Shown here piece by piece: positions 34,401-41,382 of a stretch of DNA of 64,000 bases. Origin of the DNA: Sphingomonas naphthae (GTDB taxonomy: Bacteria; Pseudomonadota; Alphaproteobacteria; Sphingomonadales; Sphingomonadaceae); NCBI RefSeq assembly GCF_028607085.1, contig NZ_CP117411.1, forward strand, positions 124,001 to 188,000, given 5' to 3'. Position 1 is the stretch's first letter; each line of letters begins with the position of its first letter. The notes beneath the pieces are model-generated. The model had not been told where the DNA came from, ran no database searches, and was given only the letters and a program-made list of their open reading frames with translations. Both the position numbers and the translations under genes were made by a program.

Positions 34401-36583
34401 GCCACAACCGCACCCGCACTTTGGCGCCGACGCCGGCCCCCCGACGCCCCGATGGCCAGCTTATCGCCGACGTGCTGGATCGCATCACGGCCCGGCGGAC
34501 GGCGGGGGAGTCGCAATCCGCCTCGCCGCACGCGGAGCGCCGGGTTGCAGCGCCGCAAGGGCAGCGCACCCTCTCGCTGCAGCCGGCCAGCTGGAACGCC
34601 GAAGCGCGCACGATCGACGTGGTGTGGACGACAGGCGCGCGCGGCGTCCGTTTCGACTTCGATACGCTGGCGCTGGTGGATGAGGAGCTGGCGACAGGCA
34701 CCGCCAATGTCCGGCTCGATCGCCTCAATCGCGGCGCGCCCGTCCTCAATACGCACCAGAAAGACGACCTGGGCGCGCAGATCGGAACCGTCGTGCCGGG
34801 CAGCGCCCGCATGGTGGGCGGACAGGGCATCGCGACTCTGCAACTTTCGGCGCGCGAGGATGTGGCGCCGATCGTCGCGGATATTGCCGCCGGCATCATC
34901 CGCAACCTGTCGGTCGGCTACACCGTCCATGTTTTCGAGGTGAACCGGAAGGCCAGCCCGCGACCGCTGTACCGCGCGACGGACTGGGAGCCGACCGAAA
35001 TCAGCTTCGTCCCCGTGCCTTTCGATGCCGGTGCGCAGGTTCGCGACCTGCCGAGCCATCCCGGCGCGACCTGCCTTGTCCGAACGATCCCCTTTCAGGA
35101 GCCCAAAGCTATGTCTACGTCGTGGATGTCCCGTTTCACCCGTGCCTTCATCCCCGCCGCGCCCCCGGCCGCCGCCCCGGCACCGACGGCGCCCGCCGAG
35201 CCGTCCTACGAGCGGCAAGCCTCGATTGCCTGGCTACGAGACTACACCCGTATGGCGAGCGAGACGATGACGCTGCCGCCCGAACTGGCGGCCGATCTCG
35301 CGCTGGAGATGGCGGAGCGGTCGATGACCGAGGGGCAGGCGCGCGATGCCGTCATGCAGATTCTCGGCGAGCGGCAGCGCAATGCCACGGGCACAATCTC
35401 GAGCGTCAACGGCTCGCCGGTCGCAAACGCGCTGATCTATGGCGAGCGCAGCTATGACAATCCCGACTTTCAGGCTGCGGCGATCGGCGATGCCCTGTTC
35501 GCGCGGATGAGCGGCAGCGCGCCCACCGAGCAGGCGCGCAAGTTTATGAATATGAGCATGGTGCAGATCGCGGGCGAGCTGATGATCCGGCAGGGCGTGC
35601 GCGACGTGAACCGCATGGGGCCGAACGAAATCCTCAATAGCGCCGCGTGGAACTCGGGCGGCACGCGCAGCTTCGCCCCCGATCACGGCTATGCGCGCGG
35701 GCTGGGCGGGATGCACACCACGTCCGATTTCCCGCAGCTGCTGATGGGCGCAGGCGAGCGGTTCCTGTTGACGGTCTTCGAGGCCGCCGCCTCGCCCCTC
35801 AAGCAGATCAGCCGGCAGCGTAGCGCACGGGATTTCCGCGCGATCAGCGGGCTCCAGCTGTCGGGTTTCGGCACGCTGCTGGAGGTGCCGGATGCCGGCG
35901 AGATCAAGCACGGCACGTTCAAGGAGCGGAAGGAAACCTATCGCCTCAAGACGTTCGCCAAGCAATTCGCGCTGTCGCGGCAGGCGATCATCAATGACGA
36001 TCTGAACGTCTTCAGCGATCCCATCACGATCATGGGGCGCGCCTCGGCCGAGACCGAGGCGACATTGCTGGCGGACCTTATCAACAGCAATCCGGCGCTG
36101 AGCGACGGCATCCCGCTGTTCGATGCCCAGCATGGCAATTTGGCGGCGACGGGGGCGGCGCCGACAAGCATCGGCCCGCTTGACGCCGGTCGCCTAGCGA
36201 TGCGGCGGCAGAAGGATTTGGACGGCAAGACGCCGCTCGCGCCGGCGCCCAAATTCATCGTGTCGAGTGTCGAGAACGAAACGCGGATCGAGCAGCTCCT
36301 GACCATGCTCCAGGCCACGACGACGGATGCGGCCAACCCGTTCGCCGGGAAGCTGACACCGCTGGTCGATCCGCGCCTCGACCCGCTGCCCTGGTATCTT
36401 TTCGGCGCGCCGGGCAGCGCGCCGATGCTGGAACATGCCTACCTGAACGACCAGGCCGGCCCCAAGGTCGAGATGCAGGACGGCTGGGACGTGCTGGGCA
36501 CGAAGTTCCGCGTCTACATGGATTTCGGCGCGGGCGTGGTGGATTGGCGCGGCGGCTACAAGAACCCCGGCGCGGCCGGCTGA
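34397..36583 (+). CDS. Prohead protease-major capsid protein fusion
   Basis: 728 residues. Residues about 50-230 match a HK97-type prohead protease (S78/U35): catalytic His in VLNTHQKDD (near 119), catalytic Ser in RNLSVGYTV (near 170), then EPTEISFVPVPFDAGAQVR. A Pro/Ala-rich linker (about 250-275) leads to a Mu gpT-like major head protein (about 280-725; GERFLLTVFEAAASPLK, IPLFDAQHGNLA, WYLFGAPGSAP, GWDVLGTKFRVYMDFG). In most phages these are two genes or the protease cleaves itself free. It implies the element makes its own shell. No portal, terminase or scaffold gene lies beside it. Confidence 0.88.
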   Translation: MSHNRTRTLAPTPAPRRPDGQLIADVLDRITARRTAGESQSASPHAERRVAAPQGQRTLSLQPASWNAEARTIDVVWTTGARGVRFDFDTLALVDEELATGTANVRLDRLNRGAPVLNTHQKDDLGAQIGTVVPGSARMVGGQGIATLQLSAREDVAPIVADIAAGIIRNLSVGYTVHVFEVNRKASPRPLYRATDWEPTEISFVPVPFDAGAQVRDLPSHPGATCLVRTIPFQEPKAMSTSWMSRFTRAFIPAAPPAAAPAPTAPAEPSYERQASIAWLRDYTRMASETMTLPPELAADLALEMAERSMTEGQARDAVMQILGERQRNATGTISSVNGSPVANALIYGERSYDNPDFQAAAIGDALFARMSGSAPTEQARKFMNMSMVQIAGELMIRQGVRDVNRMGPNEILNSAAWNSGGTRSFAPDHGYARGLGGMHTTSDFPQLLMGAGERFLLTVFEAAASPLKQISRQRSARDFRAISGLQLSGFGTLLEVPDAGEIKHGTFKERKETYRLKTFAKQFALSRQAIINDDLNVFSDPITIMGRASAETEATLLADLINSNPALSDGIPLFDAQHGNLAATGAAPTSIGPLDAGRLAMRRQKDLDGKTPLAPAPKFIVSSVENETRIEQLLTMLQATTTDAANPFAGKLTPLVDPRLDPLPWYLFGAPGSAPMLEHAYLNDQAGPKVEMQDGWDVLGTKFRVYMDFGAGVVDWRGGYKNPGAAG

Positions 36584-36733
36584 CGGGAAGCGAAGCGCGG
36601 ATAGCACGATCGCGGGGACCGCGCTGGGCGAGCATTTCACCCTCCTCATCCTCGTATCGCAGGCCCCCGGCGGGCCTGATCCAAGCCAGCGGGCCAAGGC
36701 AGCTCGCTGGCAGCCGCTTCAAAGGAGGAAAGC

Positions 36734-36955
36734 ATGTCCAAGACTTTGCGAACCGCCGCCATCGTGGTGGGCGTCGTTGCGCTTGGGGTGGCGACCTACG
36801 GTGCCGCACTCGGGCCGGCTGCCGCCGCCGCTACCGGAGCGGCAAGCGGTTTGGCTGGCCTGGGCGTCGGCGCGAGCGTTGCCGCAGTCGGCACCGGCCT
36901 CGGGGCAATCAGCGGCAATCGCTGCCTCACCGGCAAACTGCGGCGCCGCAGGTGA
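36734..36955 (+). CDS. Small hydrophobic Gly/Ala-rich protein
   Basis: 73 residues with a very strong ribosome site (AAAGGAGG, ATG 36734). It has one membrane-like segment (residues about 7-26) and a second Ala/Gly-rich hydrophobic stretch (about 27-58), ending in a basic tail (KLRRRR). Such N-termini occur in phage tail-region proteins of alphaproteobacteria, and a holin-like role is also possible; neither is established. The stop overlaps the next start (GTGA). Confidence 0.55.
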   Translation: MSKTLRTAAIVVGVVALGVATYGAALGPAAAAATGAASGLAGLGVGASVAAVGTGLGAISGNRCLTGKLRRRR

Positions 36956-37659
36956 CGGCGATCAATGTCGTTGTCCAGCGCAAGGCGCGGGCTGCTTTCA
37001 TCATATCCGACACGGCCGTCACCGCCCCGGATGGCACGCTGGTGCGATCGGTCGGGAAGGTCATCTTCAGCGTCAAGCACGGTTTTCCTTGGGCAATGGG
37101 CGTAACGGGAAACGTCGCGCCTGAGGTGTTGCTGAAGGCGATCGGTGAAGAAAAGACGGCCACGCTCAAGCAGCTGGAGAAGCGGCTGCCCTTAGCCATG
37201 CGCCGCGCGGTTGCAGAGACTTGCGATCTTCGTGGCGTAACGCCGGCAGAGATATTCTGTCAGGTGAAGGGCGCCTATTGGGATTTCTCGCGCAAGCGGC
37301 CGATGGGCATGATGATGCAGGCGAATGCCGGCGATATGGTGGGCGCTGGCGCGATCGAGGCGTACACGTGGTATGATCTGCCTTGGGCGATGGGCACCCA
37401 TGAAGCCGCCGAAGTACTGCTGGGCCGCGCCGTCGATCTTGAAGAACCTGATAGTTTCGACGCGGAACATGACGGCTATGCGTTGATTAAGGCGCAGCGC
37501 CAGCGCGGAGGGATCGACATCACACCGGGCATGGAGGCGGGCCACTGTCGGATCGGCGGCGAGGTGCATTTGACCGAAGTGCGCAAAACGGGTGTTCAGG
37601 TGTACGTGATTGGAGATTTTGTAGATCAGATCGGCGAAAGAATTGTTGCGTCCGCCTAA
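36952..37659 (+). CDS. Unknown protein, possible Ntn-hydrolase-like fold
   Basis: 235 residues from GTG 36952, coupled to the previous gene by a 4-bp overlap. The first 90 residues (TAINVVVQRKARAAFIISDT, GKVIFSVKHGFPWAMGVTGN) have the strand-turn rhythm of proteasome-like/Ntn proteins (xxSDTAVT, then kv..i..g..a.tG). That similarity is judged by eye only, and no catalytic N-terminal residue is evident. The rest shows no known domain. Continuing the frame upstream gives TAAPQ, which would join smoothly to the preceding protein after its LTGK, so an ancestral single gene split by a frameshift is possible. Confidence 0.6.
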   Translation: MTAINVVVQRKARAAFIISDTAVTAPDGTLVRSVGKVIFSVKHGFPWAMGVTGNVAPEVLLKAIGEEKTATLKQLEKRLPLAMRRAVAETCDLRGVTPAEIFCQVKGAYWDFSRKRPMGMMMQANAGDMVGAGAIEAYTWYDLPWAMGTHEAAEVLLGRAVDLEEPDSFDAEHDGYALIKAQRQRGGIDITPGMEAGHCRIGGEVHLTEVRKTGVQVYVIGDFVDQIGERIVASA

Positions 37660-37692
37660 CCGTCAACCAAAATACAGAACACAATCCCCCGT

Positions 37693-37878
37693 TCATTCGC
37701 TATAAATGTATCTGCCATCTATCCAAAAATCGCTGTCTCCAGTTTCATTATTGTACAGATAGGTTCCAATAAGATTATGAGTGGATGATCCGTTCATATT
37801 GTAGAATATTGCGCCAGATAGATAACCGACGCAATTACCATTCTCATAACCATAAATATATCGATGGCCCGATCCCAT
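37693..37878 (-). CDS. 4-fold beta-flower-like repeat protein
   Basis: 61 residues from ATG 37878, with GGAG 7 nt upstream on the minus strand. About 16-residue units repeat (YIYGYENGNCVGYLSG, AIFYNMNGSSTHNLIG, YLYNNETGDSDFWIDG, RYIY), the pattern of the small 4-fold beta-flower proteins. It is much richer in A and T than its neighbours and runs against the structural genes, which suggests separately acquired cargo. Function unknown. Confidence 0.6.
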   Translation of the reverse strand: MGSGHRYIYGYENGNCVGYLSGAIFYNMNGSSTHNLIGTYLYNNETGDSDFWIDGRYIYSE

Positions 37879-37896
37879 CACCTATCTCCAGGAGGA

Positions 37897-38400
37897 TCAA
37901 CGTGCTGATACGATAGAATCGATTTCGCTTACCGCGAGCTTATAGTTTTTACCAAGACTTTCCCAAACCTTCAGCATCGCACGGTACGCAGCTAAGCTCG
38001 TGCCGCTGTGTGAATTGTCCGGGCGTTCTTCGAGTTCCTCATATCGCTTCTCAGTTCGGCGGACGAATTTAGCGAATCCATAATGTCCGCTAGAAGAGTT
38101 TCCGTCAAACCCCTCGAACTGGGCATATAACCCTGTCGGTTCGTGCTTGAGGCGCTGAGATGAGAACGTTATGGCTCGATACATACTCAAAATATCGAGA
38201 ACCTCCATACACACGACTGCACTTAAAGGATCTGGATCAATGGAGCGGTTCAGGTCCTGATATAATAGCTCATACCCATTCGATAGTATTTCCTGATTTT
38301 TCTCGTAAATATCTATCTCTTCTGGGTTGGTACCCTTCAAAATTTCGTACTGGTTCCAGAGGATCAAACGTTCGGTCTGCGACAGTTTCATGTCAGCCAC
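37897..38400 (-). CDS. YfbU-family protein
   Basis: 167 residues from GTG 38400; ATG 38391 is the alternative. It aligns by eye along its length with E. coli YfbU (SQTERLILWNQYEIL, NGYELLYQDLNR, EGFDGNSSSGHYGFAKFVRR, YRAMLKVWESLGKNY, SEIDSIV). The family's biochemical role is unsettled. The start overlaps the stop of the ribbon-helix-helix gene by 8 bp, so the two are co-translated, an arrangement like toxin-antitoxin pairs. Lower GC than the structural genes. Confidence 0.85.
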   Translation of the reverse strand: MADMKLSQTERLILWNQYEILKGTNPEEIDIYEKNQEILSNGYELLYQDLNRSIDPDPLSAVVCMEVLDILSMYRAITFSSQRLKHEPTGLYAQFEGFDGNSSSGHYGFAKFVRRTEKRYEELEERPDNSHSGTSLAAYRAMLKVWESLGKNYKLAVSEIDSIVSAR

Positions 38401-38578
38401 TTAGCTTCTCTCCCAAGATTATTCTGATTGCCTCCGGACGTGACAGCCCAGGCGACCGTTGCCCAATCCATGTGTCAAGCGCGGCGAGTTGAGCGGGCGG
38501 GAGCTTTACCATCACGCCAACAGAGCCGACAGGCGGCCGACCGCGACGTTTTCCGATATCCGCTATTGCATCGACCAT
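38393..38578 (-). CDS. Ribbon-helix-helix DNA-binding protein, antitoxin-like
   Basis: 61 residues. A basic arm (KRRGRPP) precedes a ribbon-helix-helix pattern: strand VGVMVKLPP, helix AQLAALDTWIGQ, helix SRPEAIRIILGEKL. Small RHH proteins of this kind are usually antitoxins or autorepressors. An inverted repeat brackets its start codon (38553-38594), suiting autoregulation. It is first in a two-gene unit with the YfbU-like gene. Confidence 0.8.
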   Translation of the reverse strand: MVDAIADIGKRRGRPPVGSVGVMVKLPPAQLAALDTWIGQRSPGLSRPEAIRIILGEKLSG

Positions 38579-38594
38579 GTTTAACGGATATCGG
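38553..38594. promoter_or_regulatory. Inverted repeat bracketing the RHH start
   Basis: CCGATATCCG (38553-38562) and its exact reverse complement CGGATATCGG (38585-38594) flank the RHH start codon at 38576-38578. Each arm contains the smaller palindrome GATATC. Placement suits binding by the RHH protein. Confidence 0.65.
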
Positions 38595-38668
38595 ATAGAG
38601 CGAGCCGGCGCAAGGATTAGGCCCCCCGCGCCAGCTCTAACCGCAACAGACCCTTAGGAGGTACTGTC

Positions 38669-39337
38669 ATGGCTACCGCTGCCCGTAGCATCGTCCCCGC
38701 GTGCATCGCACCCGGAAAAAACGCCGATAAGTCCACCGCGCCCAGCCGGCGCGGCTTCCTCGCGCTGGCCGCTGCCGTTCCCGCCGCAGGCGCAATGGCC
38801 GGTCTTCCCGCAACGGTTCGACCCTCGCCTTGGAACCGCGCCGTTGCCGCCCTTCAGGCGGCCAAGACCGCACGCGAAGCCTACGAGCGCGACGTGTTTC
38901 TGCCGATGGATCGAGAATATAATCGGCGGTCGGGCAAGCGTCCCAGCCTCGATTTCTCGGTTAAGGCGCTCAACGGGCATGTCGCAACCTATCACATGCG
39001 GCCGCACGAGCTTGACGATTGGGCCGATTGCGACATGTGGCGCCGCTATGCTGCGCCGATCCGAGAAGAATATCGGGCTTGGCAACGGCGGCACGACGCT
39101 GCCCTTCGCGACCTGAACTATGAAGCGATCCAGGTGCGTTATGACGACCTTAATGTGGTCGAGGCGGACGCCGAGGACGCGCTGATCGCCACGCCTGCGC
39201 CCGATGGCGCTGCACTCGCTGCAAAAGTCAGGCTGGTTCTGTCGCTGACGGCAGACTCTTCGTTTGACGACCGATGGCGGCAGGGCCTGTTGGCCGATTG
39301 CGAGAGTTTCGAGGAGGCTCGCTCTAAAAGCGCGTAA
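38669..39337 (+). CDS. Hypothetical protein with Tat-like N-terminus
   Basis: 222 residues with AGGAGG upstream of ATG 38669. A twin-arginine-like segment (SRRGFLALAAAVPAAGA, about residues 26-42) sits unusually far in. The remainder is helical and charged (AAKTAREAYERDVF, MWRRYAAPIREEYRAWQRRH) with no recognised domain. It is divergent from the RHH-YfbU unit and first of a run ending in the integrase. Confidence 0.65.
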   Translation: MATAARSIVPACIAPGKNADKSTAPSRRGFLALAAAVPAAGAMAGLPATVRPSPWNRAVAALQAAKTAREAYERDVFLPMDREYNRRSGKRPSLDFSVKALNGHVATYHMRPHELDDWADCDMWRRYAAPIREEYRAWQRRHDAALRDLNYEAIQVRYDDLNVVEADAEDALIATPAPDGAALAAKVRLVLSLTADSSFDDRWRQGLLADCESFEEARSKSA

Positions 39338-39420
39338 GTTTTATGTTCTTCACGAACAGGCAATTGACGACGGCGGAAAATCGCTTCATGTTCACAATGA
39401 ACACACAGAGAGATTTGGAC

Positions 39421-39879
39421 ATGAAGCTTGGCAGCCTCCTGCATTTGGTCGGCCTCAACCGCAACTCCTACAACACGTTGAATCGGCGAAATTCCTTCCG
39501 CTTTATGGACCGGGATTTGCTCGATGAGCGATCCTATGATCGGTACTCGATGACCCACGCCGTTGCCGTTGGGTGTGTCGTCGAGTTCATGGCAGCAGGC
39601 CTGTCGGGGCAACGGGCGGGCGCTGCTGTGGACAACCTTTTCCGCGTTATCGACGCCGCGACCCACACGCTCGCCCAAGGCAGCGCCGGAGATCATTGGT
39701 GGCTCACGATCACCAACTTTGCCGATGGCAGTTGGGGTTGGGCCAGCGGCAACGAGAATGCCGATACGTTCGGTCGCGGCCTTGTGTCCAATAAGGTGAG
39801 CATCAATGTCGTCGCGGTGTGGGAGGACATGGCAAAGCGTCTCGGCACGCCGATGGACCCGAGCAATGTCGAAAGCTGA
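39421..39879 (+). CDS. Putative HTH (MerR-like) regulator
   Basis: 152 residues from ATG 39421 (GAGAG 8 nt upstream); ATG 39343 would add 26 residues. The first 70 residues look like a MerR-type HTH (KLGSLLHLVGLNRNSYNTLN, then YSMTHAVAVGCVVEFMAAGL). The C-terminal part (WWLTITNFADGSWGWASGNE) is unassigned. A control role for integrase or excision would fit its place, but this is inference. Confidence 0.6.
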   Translation: MKLGSLLHLVGLNRNSYNTLNRRNSFRFMDRDLLDERSYDRYSMTHAVAVGCVVEFMAAGLSGQRAGAAVDNLFRVIDAATHTLAQGSAGDHWWLTITNFADGSWGWASGNENADTFGRGLVSNKVSINVVAVWEDMAKRLGTPMDPSNVES

Positions 39880-39924
39880 CGCATGGCCCCAGGTGACCGC
39901 CAGACCGGAAAGGTGTTTGGCGAT

Positions 39925-40104
39925 ATGAGCGGACGTAGCCGCTTCAAACAGGTTGACGCGACTCGCGCGCTCAAAGCTGCGCTCGATGCCGGCCTTCCGC
40001 CATCGGAGTGCATCATTGATGGCGACGGTGCGATTCGACTGATCTTTCGAGATGGCAGCGCCAGCCCACTTGCTAATCCGCTTGACCGACTGCTGCCCCG
40101 GTGA
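39925..40104 (+). CDS. Small conserved protein upstream of integrase
   Basis: 59 residues from ATG 39925 (MSGRSRFKQVDATRALKAAL); ATG 39883 would add 14 residues. A helical DATRALKAALDAG segment is followed by IDGDGAIRLIF. Similar small proteins often precede tyrosine integrases in alphaproteobacteria. The stop overlaps the integrase GTG by 4 bp (GTGA), so the two are coupled. Confidence 0.65.
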   Translation: MSGRSRFKQVDATRALKAALDAGLPPSECIIDGDGAIRLIFRDGSASPLANPLDRLLPR

Positions 40105-41225
40105 AGCGAAAGCGCCGCTATCCGAACGTATCGTCGTTCACCGATCGCCACGGCAAGTTGCGCTGGCGGTGGCGCAAGGCGGGTTTCGTCACCTATTATT
40201 TCCGCAGTCCGCCAGACACGGCGGGCTTCAAGGAAGAATTGGCAGCGTGCGAGGCGGGCGCGCCGATCCGTGCTGGCGGGGGGCGCTGCATCCCGCGATC
40301 GGTCTCGGACCTGGTGGCACGCTATTATGCCTCCGCTAACTTCAATCGCGGGGGGCTAGACGATCAGCACCGGCGTCGATTGCTGATTGAGAGCTTCCGC
40401 ACTCCCTTGGCCAACGACCTCGTTGCGAACTTCCGGTGGGATCATATCGAGGCGATTTTGGCCGATCGTGCAAAGAAGGCGATCGATGGTCGGGGTCGTG
40501 TTGTCGGAGGACCCGTGGCGGCGCTCAATCTACGCAAGCAGCTTCGCCGGCTGTTTGCCTATGCGAAGCGGCTGGGCTGGATAACAGACAATCCGGTGGA
40601 CGATGCCGAGCGTATCGCTGCCCCGAAAACGGGCGGCTATTACGCATGGTCCGAAGACGACATCGCCGCGTATCAGGCGCGACACCCGCTCGGGACGGGA
40701 GCCCGGCTTGCGCTGGAGATTATGCTTTGGACCGGCCAACGCCGCAGTGATGCCCGGCAGCTTGGTCCCGAGCATCTGAAAAGCGGGCAGATCAATTACC
40801 GCCAGGGCAAGACTGGCACAGATTTATGGTTGCCAGCTGTGCCACAGCTCATGGAGGCAATCCGCGCAATGCAACGCGTCGGGCTCAATACCTTTCTGGT
40901 GACCGACCACGGCAAGCCATTCAGCCGCGCCGGCTTCGGCAACAAGATGCGCGAGTGGTGTGACGAAGCAGGGCTTCCCCAATGCACGTCGCACGGCCTC
41001 CGCAAAGCCGTGGCGCGCCGCCTTGCTGAAAGCGATGCAAGCCAACAGTCGATCAAGGCTGTGGGTGGCTGGAAAGGCGATGCCGAGGTTACGATCTACA
41101 CCGCCAGCGCCGATCAAAAACGCCTCGCGCGGACGGCCATTGATCGACTTTCCGACGCTGATTTGGCTAACCGCGACATCAAGTTAGCCAAATCATTCAA
41201 CCAAAAGATTGAAAAGAAAGACTAA
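40101..41225 (+). CDS. Tyrosine-type integrase
   Basis: 374 residues from GTG 40101. An N-terminal arm/core-binding region (to about 185) is followed by a catalytic domain with Arg in TGQRRSDARQL (near 213), HxxR in SHGLRKAVARRL (near 297), GGWKGDAE (near 322) and the nucleophile Tyr in TIYTAS (near 332). The five-residue active site looks complete, so the element may still be mobile. It ends 11 bp before the tRNA-Glu gene, as expected for an integrase using that site. Confidence 0.93.
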   Translation: MKRKRRYPNVSSFTDRHGKLRWRWRKAGFVTYYFRSPPDTAGFKEELAACEAGAPIRAGGGRCIPRSVSDLVARYYASANFNRGGLDDQHRRRLLIESFRTPLANDLVANFRWDHIEAILADRAKKAIDGRGRVVGGPVAALNLRKQLRRLFAYAKRLGWITDNPVDDAERIAAPKTGGYYAWSEDDIAAYQARHPLGTGARLALEIMLWTGQRRSDARQLGPEHLKSGQINYRQGKTGTDLWLPAVPQLMEAIRAMQRVGLNTFLVTDHGKPFSRAGFGNKMREWCDEAGLPQCTSHGLRKAVARRLAESDASQQSIKAVGGWKGDAEVTIYTASADQKRLARTAIDRLSDADLANRDIKLAKSFNQKIEKKD

Positions 41226-41236
41226 ATCCATGACCA

Positions 41237-41252
41237 TGGTGACCCCAACGGG
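41237..41252. repeat. attR core within tRNA-Glu 3' end
   Basis: TGGTGACCCCAACGGG equals the left core at 30414-30429. It covers the CCA end, the acceptor 3' strand and part of the T arm of tRNA-Glu, so insertion leaves the tRNA intact. Confidence 0.88.
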
Positions 41253-41312
41253 ACTCGAACCCGTGTTTTCGCCGTGAAAGGGCGACGTCCTAGACCGCTA
41301 GACGATGGGGCC
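41237..41312 (-). tRNA. tRNA-Glu (anticodon TTC)
   Basis: 76 nt including an encoded CCA. Acceptor GGCCCCA pairs with TGGGGTC (one G-U). The anticodon arm is CGCC-CTTTCAC-GGCG, giving TTC, and the T arm is ACGGG-TTCGAGT-CCCGT. It is the integration site of the adjacent element. Confidence 0.95.
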
Positions 41313-41382
41313 GCAGCGGGAGACGGTGCCGATAGTGGGGGTGGGGCGGCACGTCAATCCGGCTTTCGCGCGTCGCGGCGGA

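Larger units (their letters stand above)
30414..41252. mobile_element. tRNA-Glu integrative element, phage-satellite-like
   Basis: A 10.8-kb element bounded by 16-bp identical repeats (TGGTGACCCCAACGGG at 30414-30429 and 41237-41252). The right copy is the 3' end of an intact tRNA-Glu gene, and the left copy is the displaced 3' fragment. The integrase is next to the tRNA. The content is a P4-type primase-helicase, an iteron array, an AlpA/MerR-like regulator, a prohead protease-capsid fusion, small unknown proteins and reverse-oriented cargo. Terminase, portal, tail and lysis genes are absent, so it cannot be a complete prophage. Gene order and size fit a satellite that depends on a helper phage; a decayed prophage is the alternative. 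Confidence 0.88.

Noticed and set aside
36930-36955. Programmed -1 frameshift between the two small element genes
   Set aside because: No X-XXY-YYZ slippery heptamer in the needed frame; ordinary GTGA coupling explains the arrangement.
30414-41252. Complete prophage
   Set aside because: Integrase, primase and capsid are present, but no terminase, portal, tail, lysis or repressor-Cro module could be recognised in any frame.
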